Assembly (NCBI GenBank): GCA_016719225.1
Contig: JADKAN010000002.1
Location: 806,001-870,000, forward strand
Length of the DNA: 64,000 nt
From: Flavobacteriales bacterium
GTDB lineage: Bacteria; Bacteroidota; Bacteroidia; Flavobacteriales_F; PHOS-HE28
Direction: 5' to 3'
This document shows positions 26,701-34,375 of the stretch, one piece after another. The notes beneath the pieces are model-generated. The model was given only the letters and a program-made list of their open reading frames with translations. It ran no database searches and was not told the DNA's origin. The translations under genes and the position numbers were made by a program. The stretch's first letter is position 1; each line of letters opens with the position of its first letter.

Positions 26701-28106
26701 TCGTCCCATGCACCATTGGCCGAAAGCGGCCGAGCGAATTCTTCGTAACCTCCATAGAGGTTACTACCTGATATATTGTCCGTCCGGTGTTCCCTATCGA
26801 TCTGCACGTACATGTACAGCCCCGGTACCACTTTGCTTATGCAACTTGGTTGGTCCGATTCGAATTTGAACTTATCGAACTGATTTCCTTTCTGGGTCCG
26901 GCCTTGGTGGTTCTCCACCCAGATGTATTCGGGGTATTTGTCGCTGGGAAGGAAAGGTAGCTTGATGCGTAAGGCATCTCCTGTTTGGACGAAGTCGCGC
27001 AGCACATAGGTGCCGGCCTGTGCAGGGACCGTGGCATCCAATTCCCCATTCACCTCACTGGTATTGCTTGTGTTGCGTGCGGCGATCTGGTTCGACTGCC
27101 CGATATTTTGCCAACCCATCTGCAACCGGTCCCACGCACTCCAGGATTCTATAGAACAGTTGTGTAACCCCATGTTTCCCCAGCCACCTGAATAGGATAT
27201 CCCGTACATTCCGGACGCGCCATTTCCGCCTCCCGCATAATGAAAGTTATTACTTCCGTATAAATTGTGGCCGAACTCATGACGGAAGATGCTTGTTGGT
27301 CGTTCATTATACGCGGCGAATCGGCTGTATGTATTTGAACTATAGCCTGCAACGCTCCCAGGGGTCCCCGAATTAGTTGACCCTGTTTGGTCCATTTCAG
27401 GATAAACCCACACTCCATTTACAAGAGCACGATTCCTGGAATTTCTGAATATGATGCAAAGGTGGTCATAAATGGCCGGGTTTTCGATGCTGGGGTGTAT
27501 CTTTTCCAAGTCTTGTGTTGCCGTACCATTGATGGTAAAATTGTCAAAATCGTTTATTGAATGCGAGAAATAGGTGTTGAAGCTCCCATTCAATGCAGTG
27601 TTTACAGCGGTGATAACAGGAGTCAATATCGGGAAATATCCTGTTGAACTGGGCACGGAGAAAATGCCATTGTTTGAAGGAGCCATCAGGTAATCCGCAA
27701 TGACAGAAAATCCCCCTGAAGATGCCTGATGATAGTACCGGGTCACGGATCCCTGTGGAGCTAGCAGTACATCACTGTCGAAGAGGTTTTCGCTCGGGTC
27801 AGCATTATCTATCCAAGTCGGTAGTTGATGAGCCGGCCATCCGGGGTAGCCATTCATTCCGGTGGGGTCGGGTTCTCCCGGATTTTGATAGTCCACTTCA
27901 ACCAAAACCACCAGCACCCGCAACGTTCCGTGCGCAGGTAACTATCGGCCATGCCGGGTTTCATACAGGATACCCCCACCGCCGAGCATCGATTGTGGAG
28001 CAATTGGTTCGTCGTCGTTCAGGCACACCTGGGCCGCCAAGGGCAGCAGTGAAGAAAGGCATGCCAGTATGGTAAACAGCCGTCGAGTGATTTGAGGAGT
28101 GCGCAT
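23742..28106 (-). CDS. Secreted M6-like metalloprotease with beta-helix and T9SS sorting domain, interrupted by in-frame TAG
   Basis: The frame starts at ATG 28104-28106 with a signal peptide (residues 1-26, ending LAAQ) and runs 1453 codons, except for TAG at codon 55 (27942-27944). Downstream the frame continues with LRVLVVLVEV. The zinc motif is HEFGHNLYGSNNFH (HExxHxxGxxxxH type, first His at full-length residue 276), as in M6/gametolysin-like proteases. A right-handed beta-helix region follows (about 640-1120), then a Glu/Asp-rich linker, and a C-terminal T9SS type A domain (VPNPAQDQVQV). Immediately after the TAG only a TTG could restart, with no signal peptide. The stop may be a mutation, a sequence error or a read-through site. 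Confidence 0.75.
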
Positions 28107-28150
28107 TGGAACTAGTTTTAGTGGGTGATGCGTTTCTGTAACTATCAACG

Positions 28151-28969
28151 TCAATTGGACTTTACCCAAAGTGCCTTCCGCCAAGTGCCATCCGCGCGGA
28201 GCACACACAGCATGTACATTCCATAAGGAAGCTCGGGGACGTTCAATTCCAACTGCTTCCCCTGTCCTTTTTGCACCTTCCATAAGCGCCCATCCAGCGA
28301 ATGCAGTTGCGCTTCTTGAATGGGCTGAGCATCTCGGATGGAGACTTTGTCATTACCCGGATTTGGAAATGGTTGTAAAGAGGCCATGCCTAGCAGATCA
28401 TCCGTGCCCGTGGTCGAACCTAAACCCAGATTCACGAGTAAGGGGAATACGATCATGTCCGGGTATTCAGCAGGGGGCTGAACGACTACCGAATCGGACC
28501 GACCGAGGATGAAAGAATGCCCCCAAGGGTCGTTGTTTTCATAGAAGAAAAAGTACTCATTGTCCATGGTTCCACCATCGTAGGGGAAACCCGGAGCGGG
28601 CAACCAAGGAAGGCGGAACAGCGCTGTGTCCCAGCGCAGGGTAATGGGGTAGATGTAGTTGAAGGCTTGTATTTCAACGGACATGAAGGGGTAATATCCT
28701 ACGTATGGAGCTGCGCTTGTCTTTGTGGAATCGTACTCAGGGTTCAGGATCCAAACATTAAAAGCATCCAGGTTCATGTGTACGGCTGTTTCACCGAGGT
28801 GGTCATCAACTTCCGAAGTCCCGCCCGTTGCCGTAGTGTCAAACACGAACCAAATGGTATCCCTCGCTCCGGTTCCATCTTCAAAGGCCAAGTGAAAGCG
28901 CCAAGTAGGCTGGGCCTTGGTACCAATGGTCAAACTGCAAATGAGAGCGAGGAGGAATGTGCGTGCCAT
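28151..28969 (-). CDS. T9SS-sorted secreted protein, copy A
   Basis: A 272-residue protein with signal peptide MARTFLLALICSLTIGTKAQ (20 residues), a beta-rich central domain starting PTWRFHLAFEDGTGARDTIW, and a C-terminal T9SS type A sorting domain (PFPNPGNDKVSI to the end). No enzymatic motif was found. The ATG at 28967-28969 is the start shared with its paralogue at 29301-30125. The first 55 or so residues of the two are nearly identical while the middle differs. It is 44 bases upstream of the metalloprotease gene, probably in one transcript, so the two may be secreted together. G+C is like the rest of the window. Confidence 0.85.
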   Translation of the reverse strand: MARTFLLALICSLTIGTKAQPTWRFHLAFEDGTGARDTIWFVFDTTATGGTSEVDDHLGETAVHMNLDAFNVWILNPEYDSTKTSAAPYVGYYPFMSVEIQAFNYIYPITLRWDTALFRLPWLPAPGFPYDGGTMDNEYFFFYENNDPWGHSFILGRSDSVVVQPPAEYPDMIVFPLLVNLGLGSTTGTDDLLGMASLQPFPNPGNDKVSIRDAQPIQEAQLHSLDGRLWKVQKGQGKQLELNVPELPYGMYMLCVLRADGTWRKALWVKSN

Positions 28970-28990
28970 GGTAAGTTGTAGGTTGTTTCT

Positions 28991-29096
28991 ACGAATGTAG
29001 ATCGAGCGAAGAAATCTGTGGATGGTATTTTTGGTTTGAACCTTCAAATGTCGTGGCGGTGTGGTGGCCGGCTTTTGGGTGGGTCTTGTCTTTAAC
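28991..29096 (-). repeat. Upstream block A, duplicated before both T9SS paralogues
   Basis: The sequence ACGAATGTAGATCGAGCGAA (from 28991) and the block GGGTCTTGTCTTTAAC (29081-29096) recur upstream of the paralogue at 30146 and 30239. Distances to the two start codons are almost equal (22 and 112 bases here). On the minus strand TACATTCG, one base off TANNTTTG, lies in the first block. This is probably a shared promoter region. Confidence 0.65.
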
Positions 29097-29104
29097 GCAA
29101 CAAA

Positions 29105-29326
29105 TCAAGCGCCATCCTGCTCGATGAGCACCACCAAGAACCTCAACGTATTACTGGTGGGCAAATACCAACCGTTACTGCTGGCATAAGCGCTACCACC
29201 GCCTCCGCCGCCTAGTTGCTGGGGCGGAGGGGGCGGATCCACGAATTTGCATTCCTGACTGAATGCAGCCGACAATACGACCAAGAAGGCGAATGCGCCG
29301 CTAAGGAATCTTTTCGAATGTGCCAT
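29105..29326 (-). pseudogene. Truncated M6-like metalloprotease N-terminus (73 codons)
   Basis: A short gene with its own ATG and signal peptide (residues 1-23, ending AFSQ), a proline run (PPPPPQQ), a glycine run, and then SAYASSNGWYLPTSNTLRFL and VVLIE before the stop. The last 25 residues align without gaps to the metalloprotease across its TAG codon. It therefore looks like the head of a second copy whose catalytic body is lost, replaced by the upstream block of the next unit at 29096. It could still make a small secreted peptide. It overlaps the preceding T9SS gene by 26 bases. Confidence 0.65.
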
Positions 29327-30125
29327 TTTCGATGTGGTTTTGGGTTGTGATGGTATGAATGAAGTAGTGCCCAGGAGAAAGCGCTGATGTGTTAATCAAT
29401 TCTGAACTCATCAGGTTATCCTGATGAAAAATTAGCCTACCCGCGATATCGCATATTGAAATCGCCTTCATGGTGCCATATGATGGCGCGATCCAAACTT
29501 TGTCATGCACCGGATTGGGCCAAATGTGTAGCCCGCCGTTTACTGCACTCGTTTCAAGAATACGGGTATCGTCACTTGGCCCGAAAATAACCGGGATCTG
29601 AAAGAGGTAGTCCGATAAAAAATCAATGGTTACGCTGTCATTTGTTAGCATGTTGAATTGGCCAAACCCCAGACCAGTATCAAACTGAGAAAATGCGATC
29701 CCATCCATGAACGCAACTCCAAAACTTCCCTGCGCATAAGGCAAATACGACGCATGGAACAAGGCGGTATCCCAAGAAATGGTCATGGGCGGAATCCAGT
29801 GGATGGCATCAATAATGGTTCCATCAAATGATGGATAAACCGAATAAGGATAAGCGTTCGTTCGGGTGGTATCCCCCAGCGCATTCGTCAAAAAGACATG
29901 AAAAAGCCCGTCATTCACCATCACTGGACCTTCACCAAGAAGAGTATCCACATTTGGGCCGGGATAAGGAAAGGTACCTGTAGTTGCCGTAATATCATAC
30001 ACCATCCAAATAGTATCCCGTGCTCCGGTACCATCCTCGAAGGCCAAGTGGAAGCGCCAGGTGGGTTGGGCGCTGGCTGTAAGTGTTAGCGTGCAAATGA
30101 GAGCGAGGAGAAATGTGCGTGCCAT
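29301..30125 (-). CDS. T9SS-sorted secreted protein, copy B
   Basis: A 274-residue paralogue of the gene at 28151-28969. It has the same signal peptide (MARTFLLALIC) and the same opening AQPTWRFHLAFEDGTGARD, a divergent middle (DIIHWIPP-like strands, acidic), and a C-terminal T9SS type A domain (IWPNPVHDKVWI). The body is clearly lower in G+C (about 42-43% in two sampled 60-base lines) than copy A, which suggests different histories for the body and the head. It is the first gene leftward of the LytTR-linked repeat cluster and may be controlled from there. No enzymatic motif was found. Confidence 0.82.
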   Translation of the reverse strand: MARTFLLALICTLTLTASAQPTWRFHLAFEDGTGARDTIWMVYDITATTGTFPYPGPNVDTLLGEGPVMVNDGLFHVFLTNALGDTTRTNAYPYSVYPSFDGTIIDAIHWIPPMTISWDTALFHASYLPYAQGSFGVAFMDGIAFSQFDTGLGFGQFNMLTNDSVTIDFLSDYLFQIPVIFGPSDDTRILETSAVNGGLHIWPNPVHDKVWIAPSYGTMKAISICDIAGRLIFHQDNLMSSELINTSALSPGHYFIHTITTQNHIENGTFEKIP

Positions 30126-30145
30126 GAAAGTTGTTAGGTGTTTTT

Positions 30146-30254
30146 ACGAATGTAGATCGAGCGAAGAGATCAATGGATGGTATTTTGGGTGGGGCCGTTA
30201 AAAGTTTAGCGGGGTGGTAGCGGGGTCGGCGGTTGGCCGGGTCTTGTCTTTAAC
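30146..30254 (-). repeat. Upstream block B, copy of the block before paralogue A
   Basis: ACGAATGTAGATCGAGCGAA at 30146-30165 and GGGTCTTGTCTTTAAC at 30239-30254 repeat those at 28991 and 29081, with distances of 21 and 114 bases to the start codon. The bases between are partly conserved (GGATGGTATTTT). Confidence 0.65.
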
Positions 30255-30297
30255 ACGTCGAATCAACTACCTAGACGCAGGCTTCCACAATAGGGGC

Positions 30298-30360
30298 GTT
30301 ACGAGTGGTCGACTTCACGTTATGAGCGGTCACCTTTGTGTCATGAGCGGTATGCCGTGC
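30298..30360. promoter_or_regulatory. Three direct repeats with 21-bp period, candidate LytTR operator
   Basis: Three tandem 21-base units begin at 30298, 30319 and 30340. The shared core is GTTAYGAGYGGT (GTTACGAGTGGT, GTTATGAGCGGT, GTCATGAGCGGT). A period of about two helical turns is the geometry used by LytTR-family regulators, and a LytTR gene starts 120 bases to the right. The known consensus of other LytTR proteins is not matched exactly. The cluster could control the LytTR gene, the leftward T9SS/protease genes, or both. Nothing else is seen in this 354-base gap. Confidence 0.6.
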
Positions 30361-30479
30361 CAAAATTTCAGAATGCCGTTTCATATATGTTTTTTTGATA
30401 ACTTTCCAGCGTTGTTGTTGCGCAAATTGGCTAAAGCAATGAATATCAGCGAATTAACCCCCCCCGCAAGGAGCGCACA

Positions 30480-30845
30480 ATGGGTCCGGCAATGGCTAAG
30501 GCACTTAGCGGGCAGGGCACAAGCAAGTTGGCCATTCCAACCAAGGATGGCTTGCTTTTTTTGGAGCACGATAACGTAGTGTGCCTTACAGCGGAAGGCC
30601 GTTATACACGGGTGCAATGCCAGGATGGCAGCTCCCACTTGGTCTGCGAGAACCTTCACGATCTCGAATTGCAATTGCCCCCTGCTCGGTTCCACCGCTG
30701 CCACCGCTCGCATCTGCTCAACTTGGCCAAGGTGTCGCAGCTGTTCCGGCACGGAGGCCATCGCGCCAAATTGATCACCGGTTTGGTGGTACTGGTAAGC
30801 CGCAGGCATTGGGCCGCTTTGCTGGCCGCTATGCAAGGCACATGA
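30480..30845 (+). CDS. Stand-alone LytTR-type DNA-binding regulator
   Basis: A 121-residue protein consisting almost only of a LytTR domain (about 25-118): TKDGLLFLEHDNVVCLTAEG, then YTRVQCQDG, the conserved FHRCHRSHLLNLAKVSQL, and a basic end. There is no receiver domain and no membrane segment, so it is not a classical response regulator; control may be by abundance or by a partner protein. The ATG at 30480 has AAGGAG six bases upstream, which fixes the start. An eight-C run (30458-30465) lies just before it. It is divergent from the T9SS array and followed by the polysaccharide operon. Confidence 0.87.
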   Translation: MGPAMAKALSGQGTSKLAIPTKDGLLFLEHDNVVCLTAEGRYTRVQCQDGSSHLVCENLHDLELQLPPARFHRCHRSHLLNLAKVSQLFRHGGHRAKLITGLVVLVSRRHWAALLAAMQGT

Positions 30846-30860
30846 GGAAAGTTTAGTGGC

Positions 30861-31015
30861 ACTAGAACTTCACATTTTCAAAAGAGGTGGGAGGTGTGAA
30901 GTGTAATTCGTGCGGTGTGAAAGCAGGAAGCCACCTCACACCTTAAAACTCCGCACTACCACTTCACATTTCCGAAAGAAGTGTGAGCGGCAAGGTGTGA
31001 TTGGCGAGGTGTGAG
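30861..31015. repeat. Cluster of ACTTCACA / GTGTGA repeats upstream of the polysaccharide operon
   Basis: ACTTCACATTT occurs at about 30867 and again at about 30958, each followed by a G-rich stretch with AGGTGTGA; ACTTCACA and TGTGAAGT (30867-30902) can form a hairpin. GTGTGA/TCACAC words occur about nine times in this stretch, on both strands. The 423 bases between the LytTR gene and the export gene hold this cluster and a candidate promoter; no convincing coding sequence was found. Confidence 0.55.
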
Positions 31016-31196
31016 GTCAGAAAACGGCGAGGATCTTGGGAGATGGAAAAACCTTATTCCAGAAAAGGGCCTGATACCAGAGTTGGAAAGGTCGAGCATT
31101 TGCCGGTCTTCAGCGTTCTATTCCGGACATTCGTCGTCGGTCGTTCCAAAGCCTGGCAATTCACCTTGGAACGCAACCCCCGAGAGCACTACCACG

Positions 31197-31204
31197 TATA
31201 TTTG
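31197..31204 (+). promoter_or_regulatory. Candidate -7 box of the polysaccharide operon
   Basis: TATATTTG matches TANNTTTG exactly and lies about 65 bases before the export lipoprotein start. No good -33 TTTG was found at 19-21 bases upstream, so the promoter may need an activator. Confidence 0.45.
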
Positions 31205-31268
31205 CCGCTTGTCCATATTGGACCCGATCCCTTCGGTCCACCCTGCGATCGTTCCGAACCTGACCTGA

Positions 31269-32045
31269 ATGAAGTTGACGAAGACCGCGCTGGTGCTGAT
31301 GGTACTAGCATTGATGTCCTCCTGCGTGAGTAAACGCAACATCAATTACCTCCGCGATGGTTCCTTGAGCAATACATCGAAGCTCTTTCCGAACCGCAAA
31401 TTCGAATACCGTATCCAAGTGAACGACGTACTCAGCATCCGGGTGCTCGGCTTGGATGATGCCAATGCCCGGCTATTCAACGTGGAAACCACGACAGGGG
31501 GGGTGGCGCTGACTGATGCTTCCCTTTATGTGAACGGCTTCTCCGTGGAAAAAACCGGGAATGTCCAACTGCCTTCGGTGGGTAAGATGCACCTGCAGGG
31601 CATGACTGTTGATGAGGCACAGGCTGCGGTCCAGGCCAAGATCAACGAGTACTTCTCGAACGCCACGGTGATCCTGAAGATGGTGAGTTTCCGGGTCAGT
31701 GTATTAGGCGAGGTGAACCGTCCCGGCAGTTATTTCGTGTACAACAACCAGATCTCGATCTTGGAGGCCTTGGCACAGTCCGGTGGCCCCACGGAGTTCG
31801 GCGACAAGCGACATATCACCTTGATGCGGCAAAGCGATCAAGGTACACAAGCGGTCTATGTGGACCTGAGCAGCACACAAGCTTTGACCAGTGAGTATTT
31901 CTATTTGCTGCCGAACGACGTGGTTTATGTACCTGCCTTGCGGGCCCGGCCTGCTAGGCTTAACCTTGACCTGTTCACCATCCTGCTCAGCGCGGTCAGC
32001 ACTGCGGCCGTGGTGATAACGGTGGTGCAGAACAGCAAGAAATGA
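31269..32045 (+). CDS. Polysaccharide export lipoprotein, Wza-like
   Basis: A 258-residue outer-membrane lipoprotein with lipobox MSSC (Cys19). A Poly_export domain (about 45-130, YRIQVNDVLSIRVLG) and a SLBB-type domain (about 140-220, VSVLGEVNRPGSYFVYNNQ) follow. The C-terminus has a hydrophobic helix (about 232-252) that in Wza forms the outer-membrane channel. It opens the capsule/exopolysaccharide operon and overlaps the Wzc-like gene by ATGA, the usual order. It forms the exit channel with the next gene's product. Confidence 0.93.
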   Translation: MKLTKTALVLMVLALMSSCVSKRNINYLRDGSLSNTSKLFPNRKFEYRIQVNDVLSIRVLGLDDANARLFNVETTTGGVALTDASLYVNGFSVEKTGNVQLPSVGKMHLQGMTVDEAQAAVQAKINEYFSNATVILKMVSFRVSVLGEVNRPGSYFVYNNQISILEALAQSGGPTEFGDKRHITLMRQSDQGTQAVYVDLSSTQALTSEYFYLLPNDVVYVPALRARPARLNLDLFTILLSAVSTAAVVITVVQNSKK

Positions 32046-34375
32046 GCGTCCAGACGAACGACAGTATCGACCTACGGGCCATTTTCCGGAAGGTGTTGTC
32101 CATGTGGTGGTTGTTCGGCATCGTTACCGCCATCTCCGTTGCGGCAGCCGTGTGGTATGTAAAGACCACGCCGAGACAATATGAAGTTTATGGGGTGATG
32201 TTGATGAGCGACCAGAAGCGTAACAGCTTCGGGGGTAGGAGCGAGGAATTCATCAAAGGCGCGAGCTACTTGCGCGAGAACACCGAACTTGAGGATGAGG
32301 TCACCGTTTTGATGTCCTTTACCAACATCCTCAATACGATCCAGCAGTTGGATTTCGGGATCACCTACTATGAAGAGCGGAATTTCCTGGAGAAGGAGGT
32401 CTACGAGAACAAACCGTTCATTGTGAGGCTCGACACAGGTCTTCAGGTCACCGGGGTCCATGTGCACGTGATCCCCGATATGGCCGCAGGCAACTATCGC
32501 GTTGTGGCAAAAGGGGAATACGTCACGATGTTCAACCCGGCACTGCAGATGGCCGTGGACGATTACGTGAAGAAGCTGGACATCGACCAAGTAACGCCGA
32601 TCGGTCAGCCCTTCCGTAGCCCGTACCTCAACTTCAACATCACCTTCGATCCCAAGGGAGAGTACAGCAAGGATGTGAAATACATGTTCATCCCCGCCAG
32701 TGATCGGGATGTTGCGGCTTACTACCGGTCGAAAACGAGCACCAGCCCTCAAAGTGACGCCAGCAACATCATCACCATTTCCTCCGCAGGACAGGATATC
32801 AAGAAGGAGAAGGACTTCGTGAACACCTTGATGCAGACCTACATCAAGAGTGAGCAGGACAAACAGAACGAAAAAGGGAAGAAGACCATCAGCTTCATTG
32901 ACCAGCAATTGGACCTTTCCACGGAGAACCTCCAGACCGCCGAAGGCAACCTTCAGAACGTGCAGACCACCGCCGGCGGATTGGTGGGCAGCGCCAGCGA
33001 CCGGGGCGCGGCGGTTTTCAACGACTTGTCCCGCTTGAAGGATGAGCAAGGCCGAGCGCGGTCCAAACTGGAATACCTCAGCGAATTGATCTCGCATATG
33101 AGCGGAGACGATGGCGGCACGCCCAGCACTATTTCGGCGGCTAATATCTCCTCGCCAGCGCTCAATAACCTCATTGACCAGTACAACCGCGATGTGAACG
33201 ACCTGGCCACAAGGCGCTTATCCGAAAGGCAGCAATCGGCCCCCACCATCGCACTGGCGCGGCGTGTGCAAACGGAAAAGAACCAGATCATCCAAAGCTC
33301 GCAGGACGCCAAACGTGGAGCGCAATTGGAGCTGGACGAAGTGTCACAGCGGGTGTCCCAGTTGGAGTATCAACTGAACCAACTCCCCAGCAGCAGCCGC
33401 CAGGTCAGCATTGCGACGCGCAAATACGATCTCAATGCCAGCATCAATACGTATTTGATGGAGAAGCGCTATGAAGCGGAGATCGCGGTGAACTCTGACC
33501 AAGTGGACAAATATGTTGTGGATCCAGCCCGTGTACGCGACGGCGGCCCCTCCTCGCCCAGCAAGCGCACTTCCTTCGGCCTTGCCTTGGCGGTGGGCCT
33601 TTTGCTTCCATTGCTCTTCATCCTGATCCGTGATTTCTTCGATGATCGGATCACCGACCTGGAAGAGCTCAAGCGTTTAAGCCCGATCCCGGTCCTCAGC
33701 ACGATCCCGAGATCGAAGCTCAAGCGTATTTCCCAAGAGGACAGCCGCTCTGTGCTGGCAGAAGGTTTCCGCACCGCCCGCATCAATCTGCAGTTCCTGA
33801 ATGCGGAAATGGCCCGGCAGGTCATCGGGCTTACCAGCAGCACGAGCGGCGAAGGCAAGACATTCTGTTCTGTGAACCTGGCCACGGTGATGGCATTAGG
33901 GAACAAGCGCACCTTACTGGTGGATGCGGATATGCGCAGACCACAAGTACATGACCGCCTTGGCATCGATCTGGGCCAAGGGTTCAGTACACTGTTGACC
34001 GGCGAGGTTTCACTCATGGATGTGGTGAGGCCCACCGACATTCCCGGATTGGACGTGATCACGGCCGGACCGCTGCCGCCCAATCCCTTGGAACTCTTTG
34101 AAACACCCCGTTTGGCTGAGTTGATCAGGGAAATGCGGGGTCGCTATGACCAGGTCATTTTTGACGCTTCACCCATGGGCATTGTAAGCGAGTTCAAGGT
34201 TCTTGTGCAGCATTTGGACCTTACGCTCTACGTGGTAAGGCAGGGCCATACACGGCGGGCAATGCTGCGCCCGGTGAACGAGTTGTACCGGTCCGAGAAA
34301 TTGCGCAAGATCGACCTGTTGCTTAACGACGTAAAGGCGGGTGACGGATACGGTTACGCGTATGACCCCAAGTAA
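32042..34375 (+). CDS. Polysaccharide co-polymerase / bacterial tyrosine kinase, Wzc-like
   Basis: A 777-residue inner-membrane protein. It has a Wzz-type N-terminus with a membrane segment (about 19-38), a large periplasmic coiled-coil region (about 260-470), a second membrane segment (about 515-535), and a cytoplasmic BY-kinase domain. The Walker A motif is SGEGKT (602-607), Walker A' is LLVDADMRRP (Asp628, Asp630), and IFDASP serves as Walker B. The C-terminal tyrosine cluster is short (YGYAY). Wzc controls chain length and couples polymerisation to export through cycles of tyrosine phosphorylation. Confidence 0.94.
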   Translation: MSVQTNDSIDLRAIFRKVLSMWWLFGIVTAISVAAAVWYVKTTPRQYEVYGVMLMSDQKRNSFGGRSEEFIKGASYLRENTELEDEVTVLMSFTNILNTIQQLDFGITYYEERNFLEKEVYENKPFIVRLDTGLQVTGVHVHVIPDMAAGNYRVVAKGEYVTMFNPALQMAVDDYVKKLDIDQVTPIGQPFRSPYLNFNITFDPKGEYSKDVKYMFIPASDRDVAAYYRSKTSTSPQSDASNIITISSAGQDIKKEKDFVNTLMQTYIKSEQDKQNEKGKKTISFIDQQLDLSTENLQTAEGNLQNVQTTAGGLVGSASDRGAAVFNDLSRLKDEQGRARSKLEYLSELISHMSGDDGGTPSTISAANISSPALNNLIDQYNRDVNDLATRRLSERQQSAPTIALARRVQTEKNQIIQSSQDAKRGAQLELDEVSQRVSQLEYQLNQLPSSSRQVSIATRKYDLNASINTYLMEKRYEAEIAVNSDQVDKYVVDPARVRDGGPSSPSKRTSFGLALAVGLLLPLLFILIRDFFDDRITDLEELKRLSPIPVLSTIPRSKLKRISQEDSRSVLAEGFRTARINLQFLNAEMARQVIGLTSSTSGEGKTFCSVNLATVMALGNKRTLLVDADMRRPQVHDRLGIDLGQGFSTLLTGEVSLMDVVRPTDIPGLDVITAGPLPPNPLELFETPRLAELIREMRGRYDQVIFDASPMGIVSEFKVLVQHLDLTLYVVRQGHTRRAMLRPVNELYRSEKLRKIDLLLNDVKAGDGYGYAYDPK

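Noticed and set aside
23700..30300. Possible mobile element carrying the T9SS/protease array
   Set aside because: No transposase, integrase or flanking attachment repeats were found; only the tRNA-end echo hints at integration.
31001..31333. 110-residue frame overlapping the start of the export lipoprotein gene
   Set aside because: No ribosome-binding site, no domain, and it overlaps the true lipobox region in another frame.
32072..33097. 341-residue frame antisense to the Wzc-like gene
   Set aside because: No domain or start signal; the sense strand encodes a well-supported protein.
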